From NCBI RefSeq assembly GCF_008831285.2, contig NC_045146.1, positions 16,795,149 through 16,859,148 on the forward strand: a stretch of 64,000 nt of DNA, in the 5' to 3' direction. Positions 21,323 to 34,600 of this stretch are shown here, in pieces (positions within the stretch are counted from its first letter, which is position 1; every line of letters begins with the position of its first letter). The DNA is from Nymphaea colorata (taxonomy: Eukaryota; Streptophyta; Magnoliopsida; Nymphaeales; Nymphaeaceae). Under the pieces are notes generated by a model. The model searched no databases, was not told the origin of the DNA, and saw nothing but the letters and a program-made list of their open reading frames with translations. The position numbers and the translations under genes are program-made.

Positions 21323-23183
21323 TTAGGTGGCGATATCATGGTGGATGTGGCGGAGGAGGACGGGGATGACGATCTCGGGGCAGCTAAGCTGGGGAAGATG
21401 GCCGTCGGATGGCATGACCTCGACAATGGAGTCGCCGCCGAGGTGGGTGTGAAGGTACTCGGAGACCGCGACGGGGACGGCGAGGTCCTTGGTGCTCTGA
21501 ATAATGTGGCAGGGCACGGTGACGCGGGAAAGGATCGGGCGGACGTCGCTCTGGAAGATGGTGCGGGCAACGCTGAGGGCAATATCAGGCCGTATGTTGA
21601 AGAGAGTTCGGCTGAACTCCTGGACAGCGACGGAGTCCATGTCGCCGCCGACGGCGAGTGGCGCGAACCCAGAGACCCACGCCTTGAAGTTGGCATGCAT
21701 TGCATTGAACAACTGGTCCAGCTCCTCCTGCTCAAAACCACCATAGTAGTCCACATCATTCAGGTACCTGCAACCATGATCACCAACTGGTTCAGACCGA
21801 CACTTGTTCAGTAAAATCAACAGTAACAATCCCGCCCACCAACTCTAAGTGCTAAACCTCATGAAAATCCAACACCAAGTTTTCCCTTTATTACGGCAAA
21901 CTTAAGCTTTTTGATTAAGAAAAATAGCATTCATTGTTATATTTAACTTATCAAAGCATAGGTTCATAAGTACTCGAACCTTTTCCTAATTTTTCACGTG
22001 GAAAGAGGTGAGAAATTTGACGCCCAAGCTCCACCGTCCGTTGACCAAAACAAATCGATCTGTCTTGTCCACGCTATAAAATGAATGTTTCTTCTGTAAC
22101 CTATCATTTGAAAAATCTAAGATGAAAGATCGTTCATCGTGGACCTTGGCCCCATCAATGGCGACCGGACGACGCACCGGTCAGCTATCACCGTCCAGCT
22201 ACCTAATATAAAGAAACACTCAGTGAAAATTCTCTCTCTTTGTTTTCAACCGAAAGAAAGAGATAACTTTTGATTGACTAACATTACCAAAACTGGTTAC
22301 TTTTAAGACAAGATTGAAGAGAAAGAGGGTTAAACTTAATGCGTCTCCAAGCAGTTGACTCAAGTCCACAACTCAATAGTTGGAGAGAATCTGGACCTAC
22401 CATAATCATCATTAGTGGGGGACTCTTCTTAAGCTCTACTTTCTACCTTTTCAAGTTAATAATATATTTTCAGGAGATTATTAAAATGATAAAAGAAAGA
22501 CTGAAACTTAATTATATGTTAAGAAAATAGTTCAAAATTAAGTGTATCTCGTCCATGCCATGTCTCAGAAAAAAAAAAAAAAAACGAATAATTTCGTGAA
22601 TAATTGCGCATGACCACTTGTAGCTAAGTACAATATAACATCCGCCAAACTGCATTCCAGTAAACGGAGCTCCCAAATAAGGAAAAAGACAAAAAAGAAA
22701 CAAAAAGGAGATACGAAGAGAAGGAGAAAAGTTTTCCAAACATCTAAATCAAGTCGAGTGATTAAAACATGGTAAAAGAAAGGGTGTGGGGATGGCGGCG
22801 CGCGAGTAAATTTACCTGGGGGAGGCGGAGATGAAGAGGAGCTTGGAGAAGAGATCGGGGCGGAGGATGGAGGCGATGGCGCCGATGACGGCGGAGACGG
22901 AGTGGCCGACGAAGATGCAGGAGGGGATCTGGAGCTCCTCAAGGATGGCGAGCAGGTCGTAGGCGTAGCCCTCCAGGGTGGAGTAGCGGTCAAAGTCGAA
23001 GTAGTCGGGGTTGGTGGAGCCGGCGCCGATGTTGTCGAAGAGCACCACCCGGTACTCCTCCACCAGGTGCGGCACAAGGTGCTTCCACACCGACTGGTCC
23101 GTCCCGAACCCGTGGGCCAGAACGATCGTCCGGTGGCCGGAGCCCAGTATCCTCAGGTTGTGCGCCTCCTCCACGATCCCCAT
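21323..23183 (-). CDS. KAI2: Karrikin receptor KAI2 (alpha/beta hydrolase, D14-like)
   Basis: Exon 1 is 22816-23183 and exon 2 is 21323-21767 on the minus strand. The 1048-nt phase-2 intron splits an arginine codon (CCCAG|GTAAAT ... TTGCAG|GTACCTG). The product is exactly 270 aa, the usual KAI2 length. The catalytic triad is complete: Ser95 in GHSVS, Asp217 in TKDLAV and His246 in SDGHLPQL. Pocket residues typical of KAI2 rather than the strigolactone receptor D14 are present, including Phe26, Tyr124, Phe134, Leu142, Trp153, Phe157, Phe194 and Ala219. The known role is to bind karrikins or an endogenous butenolide, hydrolyse the ligand slowly, and recruit MAX2 and SMAX1-type repressors in nucleus and cytosol. 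The frame is open upstream of the chosen ATG, but MGIVEEAHN is the conserved family start. Exon 1 is GC-rich and its leader is rich in GAA/GAG on the coding strand. Confidence 0.97.
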
Positions 23184-23790
23184 GCGTTCCTCCGATTGCT
23201 TTTCCCCGTTTTCCGCCGCCCTGCGGGTCCTTCTTCCTCTCACCACCGGAGCACGGCAAGATCTTTCCCTCCTTAATTTCCTTCCTCCACTCTCCTCTTC
23301 TTCTTCTTCTTTCTTCTTTCCTGGTGCGCGATCGTGTGAACATGGGGGCGCGATCGTGGTCTGTCTGCACACGTAGCTTGTGGTCCTTCACCAGCTGTCA
23401 AAATTTACGGAAATAGCCTTAAGTTTTTTTTTATTAATGCAGAACGGTCCTTCACCGGTCGCCAGCTGTTGGCGCCGGCAAATGTGTTCAGGCGGCTGCA
23501 GAGTAGGAACGTGAAACAACGGCGGTGCGAGCAGAAACGCAGATCGATTTGATTATGAATCCGGCTAATCGGCTTGAAATTTGTTAAGAAATTTAATGAG
23601 ATCTAATGAAGATTCAACCTCCTGTCAGATCTTGCCCATAGTCTGATCTCAATTTGGCTTTTAAAATAAAGCATGGACGTTAATCTAATCGCATAGAGTC
23701 CAATTAAGTTGAATTTTCAAAACAGATGGATCTCAAAACAATCCAAACAATGGGGACTCTAGTCTAATACTTCTAATCATAGTTAATTCT

Positions 23791-24134
23791 GAGGATGTGT
23801 TAGTATATCTTATTTCGAGCAGTTCCCAAAAAATCAGATGTGGTAAGAAAATTAGTATCTGATTAAGAAATCAGATTAAAGACATGACATCAGGTCATAT
23901 CTAGATATACATAAGTATTGATCAGATTTAGTTTTAAGTAAATACCTTATATTTGACGCTCTTATATTTCAAAAATCAATCTTTAGATATGAATGTAAAA
24001 ATTAGATTCAAATGAAACTTGGATTGTAAAACAAATTTCGAATTCAGATATGACATTTTCTTTGTTCTTATTTAAATCTGAATTCAAATTAAACATCCTC
24101 AAAAATGAATACAATTAAACTTGTTGATATCCCT
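23791..24134 (+). mobile_element. Degenerate MITE, copy 1 of the AGGGATGTCAA family
   Basis: The left end GAGGATGTGTTAGTATATCT and the right end TTGTTGATATCCCT are altered forms of AGGGATGTCAATATATCT and TTGACATCCCT. The interior is AT-rich with many GATTCAAAT-like words and shares a stretch around TTTAGTTTTAAGTAAAT with copy 2. It has no coding capacity. Confidence 0.5.
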
Positions 24135-25608
24135 AAGGAATTTATAATTTATAAATTAAATCTCATTTTCTAATAGTAATCTAAACTTCGTTGGCCGTCG
24201 GCCGCCCAACTTTTCAGTCCGTTTCACAAAGCTCTTTTTTTTGTGATTTAGTTAATATAAAAAGTTGGAAACTAAATTAATTTTAGTTAAGTTACAAAAA
24301 GGTATATAAATTAACTATGAAGTGCACGTGAAAATACTGAAATATTAAATACTATTTTATTAAAATTAATTTATATTTCAGGTAAACAAAAGTCAATGCA
24401 GGCGGCCGTCTCTCGCTTTCCGACTAAGGGCCAGATTTCGACGTGTAGGAGATTGAGACCACTCGTGTCCCGTTCCGTCCCATAAACCAAAGGCCCACCA
24501 TTCTTCCCTGCCGGAAAAACATTCACGATGCCGACCTGTAACCATCCAATCAGATCCGAATTAGGTGAGAAAAATTAAAGAAAGATCGTTCGGGATCCGA
24601 TTGACAAGTGAAAATCCATGCATCAAACTCAAGGCCAGTGTGGTTAATTTTCCAAACACCAAACCTCAGGTGATTACACAGTAACATCCATTGATTGAAC
24701 TCTGCAAAAGAAGTCTGTTATGGGGTTGTTTGTCAAAATCCAATCCAGATTTATGAAACAAATTATGTAGAAAATTTTGTTTACCTGAGAAATATAGATC
24801 GACCTTCTCCAAATAAAATTTCTACCTCCACGCCTGGATCAAAAGCCAACCGGTGGGATGGTTCAATTGGAAACGACTATTATGTTGAAAGCTAAGAGGA
24901 CAGCGAGATGGGATGTAAACTGTCGAAATTGAGGCCACCAAGTTTTTTTTTTTTTTTTTTTATGACAGTTCGTTCGGATCAAACCTAACTAAAAAAAAAA
25001 CATGAAAGTCAAGTTTTTAATGTGGAAATCAACCTAAGGCTTATGGTGTAGAACCTTCAAGGTCATTTTATGACTCATACCTTTATTGTATTGGTACGTG
25101 TGCTCCTAAGGAGGAGAAGACACTAACAAAATTTGAACCAGTAGCTGGCCACTTATCAGTCGCTAGTCTAACCATTATGTCAAAACCCTTAGAATCCTTG
25201 GTCTTGATGGTAGGACAAATTGTTTAACATGTAGAGATAGATCTTAGAATATTGGCTATTTTTAAGGTGATTAACAATATCTTATGAAAAAATGTGTTCA
25301 TTCTCCTGAATATCAAATCTTTTATTTTATTTTTTATTTTTTTGGATTGAGCATTGAAATTTAAACTTTTCATGAAGTGCATACTTTTATGTCTTAAAAA
25401 GTCGGTTTTTATTTATCGATGTTTTCGGAGTCATCTATCGTACATCTCATACTAACCCAACGACATAGGTTGTCGGATGAGCACACAAGTTATAATCGGA
25501 ATCAGGTTCGTAGATTTCCGCTTGATTGGTTTTGATGCAATTGGAAATCATTAAAGATACTATAAGACTGCATGAAGCACATATTACAAACTTTAATGAC
25601 CAATTAAC

Positions 25609-25945
25609 AGGGATGTCAATATATCTAATTTGGATCGAATATCCAAACTAATCATTCCAAAAAAACCGGATACAAAAAAACTTAACATTTAATTAAGAAA
25701 TTAAATCAGATTTAGATTTAAGAAATGACATCTAATCAGATTCAAATAAACATAAAATTTGATCCATATCAAATTTAGTTTTAAATAAACATCCTATATT
25801 TAATGCTCTTTACATTTAGAAAATCAACCTAATTCAGTACAAAATTCGGGTTCGAATTTGGATTGTCAAGTCAAATTTTAGATTCAGATTCAGATATAAC
25901 TGTTCTTTGTTTGTATTTGGATCCAAGTATGTGAATATAGAAAAA
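25609..25945 (+). mobile_element. MITE, copy 2 of the AGGGATGTCAA family, right end lost
   Basis: The left end AGGGATGTCAATATATCTAA is intact. The interior aligns with copy 1 (TTTAGTTTTAAATAAACA, then a GCTCTT-containing block) and with the reverse complement of copy 3 (TTTAAGAAATGACATCT). No TTGACATCCCT terminus is found on the right; similarity fades at about 25945. Confidence 0.55.
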
Positions 25946-26041
25946 AAAACAGATGTGATTAAGAGTACATCCTATTTGAATCTGATCCGTTACCATTAGC
26001 CAAGGCTCAGATAATTAACTTGGACTTTTTTTGGTTGGTCA

Positions 26042-26042
26042 G

Positions 26043-26092
<50 letters not shown>
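26042..26092 (+). repeat. Compound CT/AT microsatellite
   Basis: (CT)n of about 28 bases runs straight into (AT)n of about 22 bases. It lies about 100 bp to the right of the truncated MITE copy. Confidence 0.95.
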
Positions 26093-26093
<1 letters not shown>

Positions 26094-29000
26094 GCCTACT
26101 CACACTAAACACTCTATAGAAATGAAACTCATGTTAATGCAAAAACAAGCTAACTTGCTGGATGTTGCCTTCTCCTGATGATTGATTCGAGGGGCGCAGC
26201 ATAGCTACTTGAATTAGGGGCAGGTGAAAGTCTGGGCATTAGTTTAATTTTTGTTGGTGGTACTTTTCACTGAAAATGGTGGATGCACTAGGAATGAAAC
26301 ACTTTGGCCTTTTTAGAGGTATCACTTCCCATGCACAGTCCTCCTCCAGCCTCTCCCCTTTTGATCGAACGATCTGATTTTATAAAGATCTATCAAAATG
26401 CCTCTAACATGACATCCGATAATTGATTAAGTGAATACATGTGGTGTGGGACGGACATGATTGCTGCAAAATGATAGAGAGAGTGGGCAGCAGCGGTAAG
26501 GAAAGGAACACAACACCGAGAATCTTCTCCTGAAGAACCTGCAACAACGATCCAACAGGAATTAGACAAACTAAGAAAACTGTTGAAGCTGCTGAGCTCA
26601 ACTTTCTCCAATCTTGTCAATTTGCTAATATTGCGTTGATATGTTGCTTTGGTCGACTTTCATCACATCCATCTAATTTATCATCACACGATATAGCGAT
26701 AATCGAGTGAATGAAAGTGTCTGCGTCCGCAAATCATCATGGTAGATCAATATGAGTGTGGAATGCAAACACAAACTCAGCACAAATATCGATCGAAAAA
26801 AGATAAAACGAAAGCTAGATGAAGAAAGAACAAAGACAAAAAAAAAGGATCATATTTTGGTCTAGAACTGAGCGTATCAAGCCTAAAGTGCCAAGAAGTT
26901 GGTACATGAACTTGTGCACTTAAACTCCTGCAAAGATGAATGAGACGCTGGAGCAGAGTCTCTCAGGCTTTAGTTTCAGAACAGAGGTTGACCTTCGTGC
27001 CTGCTCGATGGGTTGATCTAGCAGGCAAACCCATTATTCCTTCCACTTTGAAGTTCAATGGCCAAGCACCATCCTGCCGGAGCAAATCAAACTTCGCACT
27101 TGCTCCTTGTTTTTTAGACAGCCCACATTCCACAGAAAACTGTCTGCCTTGTGACACTGTCGCTGGCCGGCCGGTAGGTCCTAGCCTTTTCAGACTTCTA
27201 TCTAGCCGATGGCTCGGCCTTCTTTGTCTACCACCTATGCGGCACAGGCACGGCCCAAAGCTAATTCCAGGGAGATATGGACCCCGTCTTTCAACTACAG
27301 CCAATTTTTCTCCAAGTTTGATATTGGGTAGTGTGGCCAGTTGCCCACACGAGTCCCACATAAATTGTTTGTTTATTTATGTATATATTGGCTGCCACCC
27401 TAAAGCTCCCCCACGGGCTCACTAGGTCTGGTACCACCCGTGCCTGCCTTTAGGAGCACAGCCATGTGCAAGCCGCGTGCTGCCCAAACCCACCAGAAGA
27501 TGTCCAAACCCTTTGAGCACATTGCATTGGCTAGTGTATTTAATCACATCCGCCTCATGCATTCCGTGATTGGACAGAGCTCCATATGGCTGGAGGATTT
27601 CAGTTCATATATGTACATATACACACACAAGACACGGCAAGCAGATCATCCATTTTTGAGTTTTCTCCTTCACATAGCTAAATTTAAATGTAAACTTGTA
27701 TACAGATGGACAAGGAATAGCTTCTAGACACACATAGAAAACCACATTCAACATGCTTTAACTAATTAATCTGAAGGGATAGATCAATCCACTTATCGTT
27801 ATAAACTTTGTCGTCAACCTCTTGATTTGGTATTAGACGTTTGTGCTCTTGATTTTTTTTACTGCTCAAAGACACTTGTAAACACAAAAAATTAGTAACT
27901 GAGCATATTTTCTCTGCTAAATGAATGGCCAGATCGTTTCTAGAAGAGCTAGATGGCTGGATGTTCTTGGAACATAAAATATTTGGATATACCAGCAGCG
28001 GCACAGATATAGTTCGGATTCAGGTTCACTTAGTCTCGTGATGTGAATTGCGGTACCGATCCATCCTTCATATCTAGTTTCTGAACCCTAGTGGGGGTTT
28101 AGATCTTATAAATGACTTAATCTGAACCCTAGTAGCAGCAACTTGTTAATTTTGTTCCACACTCAAAATATCGGATCCACAAATGAGTTTTGGATTTGCT
28201 GTCATCCATAATCAGTCTCTCTCTCTTTCTCTGTGTGTGTGTGTAACCGAAGGATGAATGATGGGAGGAAATGGGATACATCTGGACCTGGATCCATATC
28301 TAAGTGATCAGTACGTAACATGGGCTGTGGGAGCCATATATCAATGGGAGACAATGGGATCCAACCTAATCTTGAGGCAATCATACAAAATGTTATCATC
28401 ATAATTGCCACGATAACGATGGCCAAATCCACTGTCCAGTTATGTGTGAGTCATCGTCCATTTGGGATTTGGATCCAATCCTGTGTGCACTCCGGGGGTT
28501 GCTACTTTATAGACCACGAAATATCTTCCTTTTCTTGCTGTGGGATTGCTGTGTTTTGATTGTCTCCGAGTACTTTTCAAGACAAAGCCACAAGGAAAAG
28601 GAAGAAATCAAATTAATCCTTCCCTAAGTTTTACGAAAATATTAAGTTCATCATTGTCATTTGAATCTTTATGTGTCAAAATGTTAATTTTCAAACTTTA
28701 TGCATCCATGAAAATGCAACGCTGGTCTCTCTCTCTCTCTCTCTCGGACAAAGAAATGAGCACGATAATTGAACTCATAAATTGTCACTTCGAAAAACAG
28801 CGTTTCTATGTCATCTGAATGGTTGCTTTTTAATGTGATAATCTTTGATTCATTCGACCATACTAGTGAAGTGACTCAATGGTTGCCCTCATAGAATTCA
28901 GAGGTGTTGCTTCTCATATATCTCTTCTGTCCTTAATTTTTGTCTATATGTGCTCAGAATAGCACTGTGCCACATTCATTTATATTAATTCCTCTGTATT

Positions 29001-30690
29001 ATTCTTTGTCATATCTCATGTTCCTGCTATTTATATTGCTAAACACATATAAGTGATTCAACTCTTTAAACTGTTAAAAACTTATGACCTCTCACCTTAT
29101 TGGTGTCCGTGAAGCAAAACTTATGAAATGATTTGTAATTTGCCTCCTTCAAAGGTTCACAAGCACCTGGTTTTTACTTTGTTATGAGTCGTTTTCTGGA
29201 TCGTCATCTGCAGCACGATAGCACCAATTCTTGGCCATATATCACATCTCACCAACCTCAATGAAAGCTCGTGATACAAGTCATCCTTATCATGTGGTAA
29301 ACTAAAGCTAATTAAGTTGTTGGTTAATGAGGTTGGTTAGAACCCTAATAAATTACAACTCCCCGGAAATGAGGAACTCATGACCTCCTTTCAATTTAAA
29401 CATTATAATTTGTAGAGCTGTTATTATATCACTCGATAAAGTTCTGATCTGAAATTTTATATCAAATGCTGGTTGAGGACCATCTTTTGTTATAAAGATA
29501 TCGTTTCATTGGCGTGGCTGAACCGAGTGCTAGTAACTTCGATTTGGATCTGGATATGGTTGGGATCCATGCAAAGGCCACACTTTTTAGTCCCAAAGAA
29601 CCTGTCACTCGTACATCATTCTTTGCCGTCCACTCTCGGGATCAATGATCCTGATAAAATCGAATTCCGGTCATGTTAGCCCGCCCCCCTTGATCTGATC
29701 TGAATAGGTGGCAACATTTCACATGGCTTTAGTGGCCACGAAAGTGAAAAACACAGACACACTTTAGACTGTACATGATTCATGTGAAGAGCTCTACTCT
29801 TCTCTAGAAACTTTTTGAAAGTCTTTTTTTCTTGAAGAAGAATATCACAGTTTTCGTTATATAATGTAGTAAATCAGTTTTACGTACTGCAACTCTACAA
29901 ATTTACAAGCCTCTTTGTGACAGACATCCGCCAAAGATGAATTTCTCTGTGTATATGCTGTGCTGATCGGAAGTGCTTCACAAGGAGCGAATCTTTCGCA
30001 AGGAAAAGATCTCGAGGAACTTTTAGAAATGAGAAAATTTAGACAAAGGGAACATCTTAGTTGGAATAGAAATGTATATGAATTTTTTTAAGATGAAAGT
30101 CTTGTTTACATGTGCCAAGTGGGGACTGCCAGTGTTGGCGTTGTTTTTGCGATGTTCTCCTTTGAGCTCACCAAAGATTGTTGTAAGAACTTTAATAGAA
30201 AACAACAATACGCAGATATAAATTTTTATTTCTATATTTGCCTGTGTGAGGGATCCACATAAACGTATGAAGGAATAAAACAAGTAAAATGCTCTAAATT
30301 AAATTTAGATGTAAAACTTAAAAAAAAAAAAAATTAAGAGGGTCCTGGACTCCACCCTGGTCTAAAGGCGAAGGTTCGGAAGACCACTATGATAATTTCC
30401 TTCTCCCTTTCTTTTTCTCTGCGAGCGAAAGTAACGATAACAATCATCACCCTTGCTGCCAAAAGGTTCGGAAAAAGAAAACCAAAAGCAAAATAAATAA
30501 TGTTGAAGAGATGAAATGGGACGATCCTCGGCAGCCTTTCTTATTAAATCCTTCGTCCTCTTCAACCTCCTCCTCCTTCTCTCTCTCCCTCTCTTTCTTT
30601 TTCTGAGCACACTGGTCGTCCTCACCATATTCCTTCTCCTTCTTTCTCTTTCTAAGTAGTTCTTCATCACCTCTCTCTTTCAAAGAAGCA

Positions 30691-31611
30691 ATGACAGAAT
30701 CAAGTAGCAAAGAGTCTTCGACGACGACGCGGGAATGGGACTCCGACAATGAGGAGGCCCTGTCGCTCTGCGATCTTCCGTTGGTCCGGCCGCAGGCGGA
30801 TGCCTCGGCCACCACCCTCATTGCCACCAAGGAGCAGCCGAAGCAGCTCCAACCCACTTCCTCCGACGACGATTTCGAGTTCGAGTTCGCCTCCTGGGTG
30901 TCCCTCCTGCTGCCGGATTCCGGCGATATGTGCGCCGCCGACGACGTCATTGCCGGCGGACAGCTCCTCCCGTTCCGGCCTTCCGTCAGCTCCGAGAAAG
31001 GCCTTCTCGACTCGGCGGAACGGTCGTGCCGACCCAGCCGATCAGACTCGTTGGAGCACTCGTTGTGCTTCACCAGCAGTAGTCGCGGATCTTCGAGCAG
31101 CCGGAGCAGCGGTTTCTTCGATTCGGCACCGGAGAAGAGGCGGTGGTCGACGGATTCTGCCGGGCTTTTCACGGCTGCGAGCCCGAGACCCGGAAGGCGA
31201 GAGAGCTCTCCGGCTGTGGTCGCCGGAAAAAAGAAGGTGACCACGACCAAGATGGGGCTTTTCCGGCTGGGACTGATGAGAACACCGGAGATACAACTGG
31301 GGGACCTCAAGCAGCGGTTGAGGAGGAGGGAGGAGTTGGGGAGAAGCCGAAGAGAGTCGCAAACGTCGACGTCATCGTCTTCCTCGTCGTCTTGGAAAAT
31401 CTTCCGGGGGTTGGATTGCCGGTGCTCCGCCATCGACACCGTCTCCTCAGCCGTGACCAGACGCAACACCGTTACGAAACAAGCCGGTGAAGGACGAGAT
31501 GAGACGGAGGAGGAGATGCTGCGGATTCGGTTACTCCAGGAGAAGAACGTGACGTCCCGTCTCCGGACCGTCGAGTGGCTCAACGAGCTCCCTTTCGCAC
31601 TCAGAGCGTGA
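30691..31611 (+). CDS. Ser-rich plant protein of unknown function, single exon
   Basis: An uninterrupted frame of 306 codons begins at ATG 30691 after a CT-rich leader and is much more GC-rich than its flanks. The protein is mostly disordered, with Ser and Arg runs. Three short ordered motifs stand out: DDDFEFEFASW at 60-69, DDVIAGGQLLPFRP at 84-97, and MGLFRLGLMRTPEIQLGDLK at 188-207. Another conserved-looking patch closes the protein (RLRTVEWLNELPFALRA). An acidic FEF motif followed by an A-D-x-[IL]-x-x-G-x-[IL]-x-P box is the pattern of plant DUF1645 and membrane-associated kinase regulator-like proteins, so this may be a distant relative; I cannot confirm that. An equally long antisense frame exists but shows no motifs. 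The gene is very likely real; the function is not known. Confidence 0.75.
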   Translation: MTESSSKESSTTTREWDSDNEEALSLCDLPLVRPQADASATTLIATKEQPKQLQPTSSDDDFEFEFASWVSLLLPDSGDMCAADDVIAGGQLLPFRPSVSSEKGLLDSAERSCRPSRSDSLEHSLCFTSSSRGSSSSRSSGFFDSAPEKRRWSTDSAGLFTAASPRPGRRESSPAVVAGKKKVTTTKMGLFRLGLMRTPEIQLGDLKQRLRRREELGRSRRESQTSTSSSSSSSWKIFRGLDCRCSAIDTVSSAVTRRNTVTKQAGEGRDETEEEMLRIRLLQEKNVTSRLRTVEWLNELPFALRA

Positions 31612-34600
31612 CGACTCGTCCGCGCTCACAAACCGGTTTGGTACCATCATATCGGAACGAGAAATGTAATGTATGGTGCTTCTCCTGATGCCGTGCTGAT
31701 CCGACTCGTCTCGTAAATGTGAGACGAAACGTACCGGAATTGCTTCCGGGATCTTACCTGGTGTAACTATACTTTTTATGAAAAAATTCAGACGGTGATC
31801 ACAGAAGCCGAGGCTTCTTTCTGAAAATTATGGACGAACAGTTTCAAATGTTTATACCATCTCAAACGTGAGCTCGATCGTCTTGAAAAAACAATTTCGT
31901 TCATTATCAGTTCACTAAAAAAGATAACTCAAGCATAACAATTTCGCACAATCGATCTGTAAATAGGCTTAGCATGAAATTGAGGTGTTCGTCCGCTATA
32001 TTCTTATTGCATATATAGCAGAGCACCATATTATTTTCCTTTCAATATGTGCCAAAACTTTAGGCCCCAAGAATTGGCCGTCTTTTAGAAGAGCAATTAA
32101 ACTTAGCAGAGCCAAACATGTCGGAGGTTGGACCAGAGTCGAATGACCAACCACTGCTGTTACACGACAGACTGATCATGCTTGAACATCTTATGCTTAG
32201 CCGCTTCCGTTGAGTTATCATCTCCCTTTTAAACTCGGAAACTTTTTTCTAGTTTCATTTAAAAGCTAGGCCTCTTTTAGAACTTTAGGTGCGTTTGAAA
32301 ATATCTATGGCAATTTTATGTTAAAGTAGTAACAGTAATTAATGATCATGATGATGATGATGATAATATATTAATACCAAATTATAGGTGCAGGCATTGC
32401 TGTTATTGTTGTTGACGCTGCTGTGATTGTTGTAATAAACATTATAAAAAGATGATTGGTGGGAGGTGTTATCAGTGTCGAATTTGAAGGAACATCGGGA
32501 GGTGTTGGGAGTTCATGATTAAAGTGTGAATGTCTTTGCATTCGCTGCTGTGCCAAAGTTCCTTCATCTTCTTCCCTTTTTTTTTCTTTCATTGGTATCA
32601 TGCAAAGCTTTTCTTCTTTTGGGCAGACGTGAACACGAGAGAGAGAGAGAGAGAGGGAGAGAGTTTCCCGCTCGCCGCTAGATCCATGGCACGCTCCACT
32701 CATTTCTTTCCCCTTTTCTGTTCTTGGTAGCCTAACCAGCAGTCAGCTTTAGGGAACAGGATAGTTGTTCTCTTTCTTTTTCTTTGATCTCTTTGTTTTC
32801 TGTACTATTAAAAATAACATGTCTAGTTGTTCTTCAGATACCTAGGGACATGTATGGACCCAGTTGAACTGAAACTTAGTCCAACTAGTATCTTAAGTAT
32901 TTTTTACTAAAACTGGGTCGGACGGTCCGGGACAAGGCCTGGGCAATGCATTCCATCCAAGCCAAGTGGCAAATGATTATACTATATAGACAAAGAAGTT
33001 CAAACTCCTCTAAATGCTCAATTAGATTACACATTGATACCTTCTTCTAATTATTTCAATCCAGTTTATTCAAGCTTAAGAATCATGTAAATTAGGCCAA
33101 GTTAAACTTAATCAATTGGCAAATTGAGAGAAGGCCAAACTTGCACGAGTAGAATCAGCCAGATCAGGAATAAGGTTGCAGTATGTTGGCTCGATCGAGC
33201 ATCCCCAAGTAAGTTCCACCATCCATGAGTGCTCGATTGTCTCAACACTTGATCCATCCTTCCTCGGGATCAAGAACGATGAGTCTGGGGCTGTAAACGG
33301 ATCGGATCTGGTACGATGGCTTTGTTATCTTTACTTGTACAGGATCCAGACCGGATATGGTTCAACTCTCAAGATTTCATGTACAAGCATCAGAAAGTCA
33401 ATAGAGGAACAGGAGAGTATATATGGATATGTGTGTAACCCTGTAGTTGCAGTAATGCAATCAAAGTAAGGCTACTGCATCGAGAGAGGTGGTGGTATGT
33501 CGAGGAGGAGTGAACAGGGAGGAAGCAGAATGAGCAGGAACCTCCATATAGCAATTGATTCGGACAACTTTCACGCTCTTCTGTTGCATTCTTCTTGAGA
33601 TTGATCATGCTGATGCCATATCTCTGTGTGCAGATCATGCAGATCTCTCTCTTTCTCTTTCTCTTTCTCTCCCTCTGCAATTGGAATATATAGCAAAACT
33701 GTACTGCTCTGTTGTGTACCAGTCAAAAAGAAGTGAACGACGCACCCTAATCAACGCAGGGAAGATCAGATCATCTTCTAACTGTTGCTCTGTCTTCAGT
33801 CCGCGTCAAGCCTGAGTTGTTTGCGAATATTACCTGCTCTTTTACATGAATGAGTTCATTCACATGTTCAAGCTTTGGCTCATTTATCTAAATGGACTGA
33901 GGCCAATCTGAGCGAACACAGGCTCCAACAAAACCTAACTCGAGATATGGAACCCACCGTTGGCTATGAAAAACTAAACACATTTAAAGGGAACTAAGAT
34001 AAGTATGCAGAATTTGTATAATTAATAGAACCCGTCACGACCTGGCTGGCATCAAAACTTGTTTAACACTTGGACTTGGGGTTCCACATGATGCATGTGG
34101 GTATAGAAGATTGGAAGGAATCTCTGGAGACGTATAAAGAGGTCTGGTAAGTGACAGATTGTCTTGGTTCCCCAAAAAAATCGAAGCCCGGTGAAGGAGT
34201 AAGTTGAAGATCCAAACATTTCCTTATGTTAATTAATTAACTAAGAAATTTTCAATTCAAAGCTCTTCTTAAAGCTCGAGTGGTTACAAACTTGTCTCTA
34301 CTATGTAAGTGAGCTCGAACCAATTATGAAAGACCAGAGCTCCTTTAGCAACTCATTGAAACGGTGCTTCCATTAATCTAGACCCGGTACCAATGACTGA
34401 GAACCAGATTCAAATCCAAATGCAAATCCGACCCGGAGATACCCCTAATTCTGGCCTAATTTGCTCTAAAGGTCTACGGTCGGAGAGACAACACCACTAC
34501 TGAAAAAGAGCAATTGGTGGCCCCAACTTCATATATAGACTATGATTTCGGGAATCAGACCTCCGGCCTAGATAAGGCATATGCCCTACACAAGGCACAT

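Larger units (their letters stand above)
23400..30550. other. Long non-coding interval with small transposon copies
   Basis: About 7 kb contain no gene I can recognise. The interval includes two copies of an AGGGATGTCAA-ended element (listed separately), CT/AT and CT microsatellites (26042-26092, about 28724-28745), and a CT-GT run near 28216-28243. Open frames at 26940-27425 on both strands cover a GC-richer block with no family motifs. The region from 29.5 to 30.5 kb shows nothing distinctive. Confidence 0.55.

Noticed and set aside
22565-23391. Long Ser/Thr/Pro-rich and charged frames overlapping KAI2 exon 1 on both strands
   Set aside because: They are shadows of the GC-rich KAI2 exon in other frames.
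26940-27425. 161-codon plus frame and 132-codon minus frame
   Set aside because: No recognisable motif, no splice partners and no promoter. The region is somewhat GC-richer and could be a fragment of something unknown, but I cannot support a gene.
30447-31583. Antisense frame of 378 codons opposite the Ser-rich gene
   Set aside because: It results from the high GC content of the plus-strand gene. It lacks motifs, while the plus frame has an ATG after a CT-rich leader and ordered motifs.
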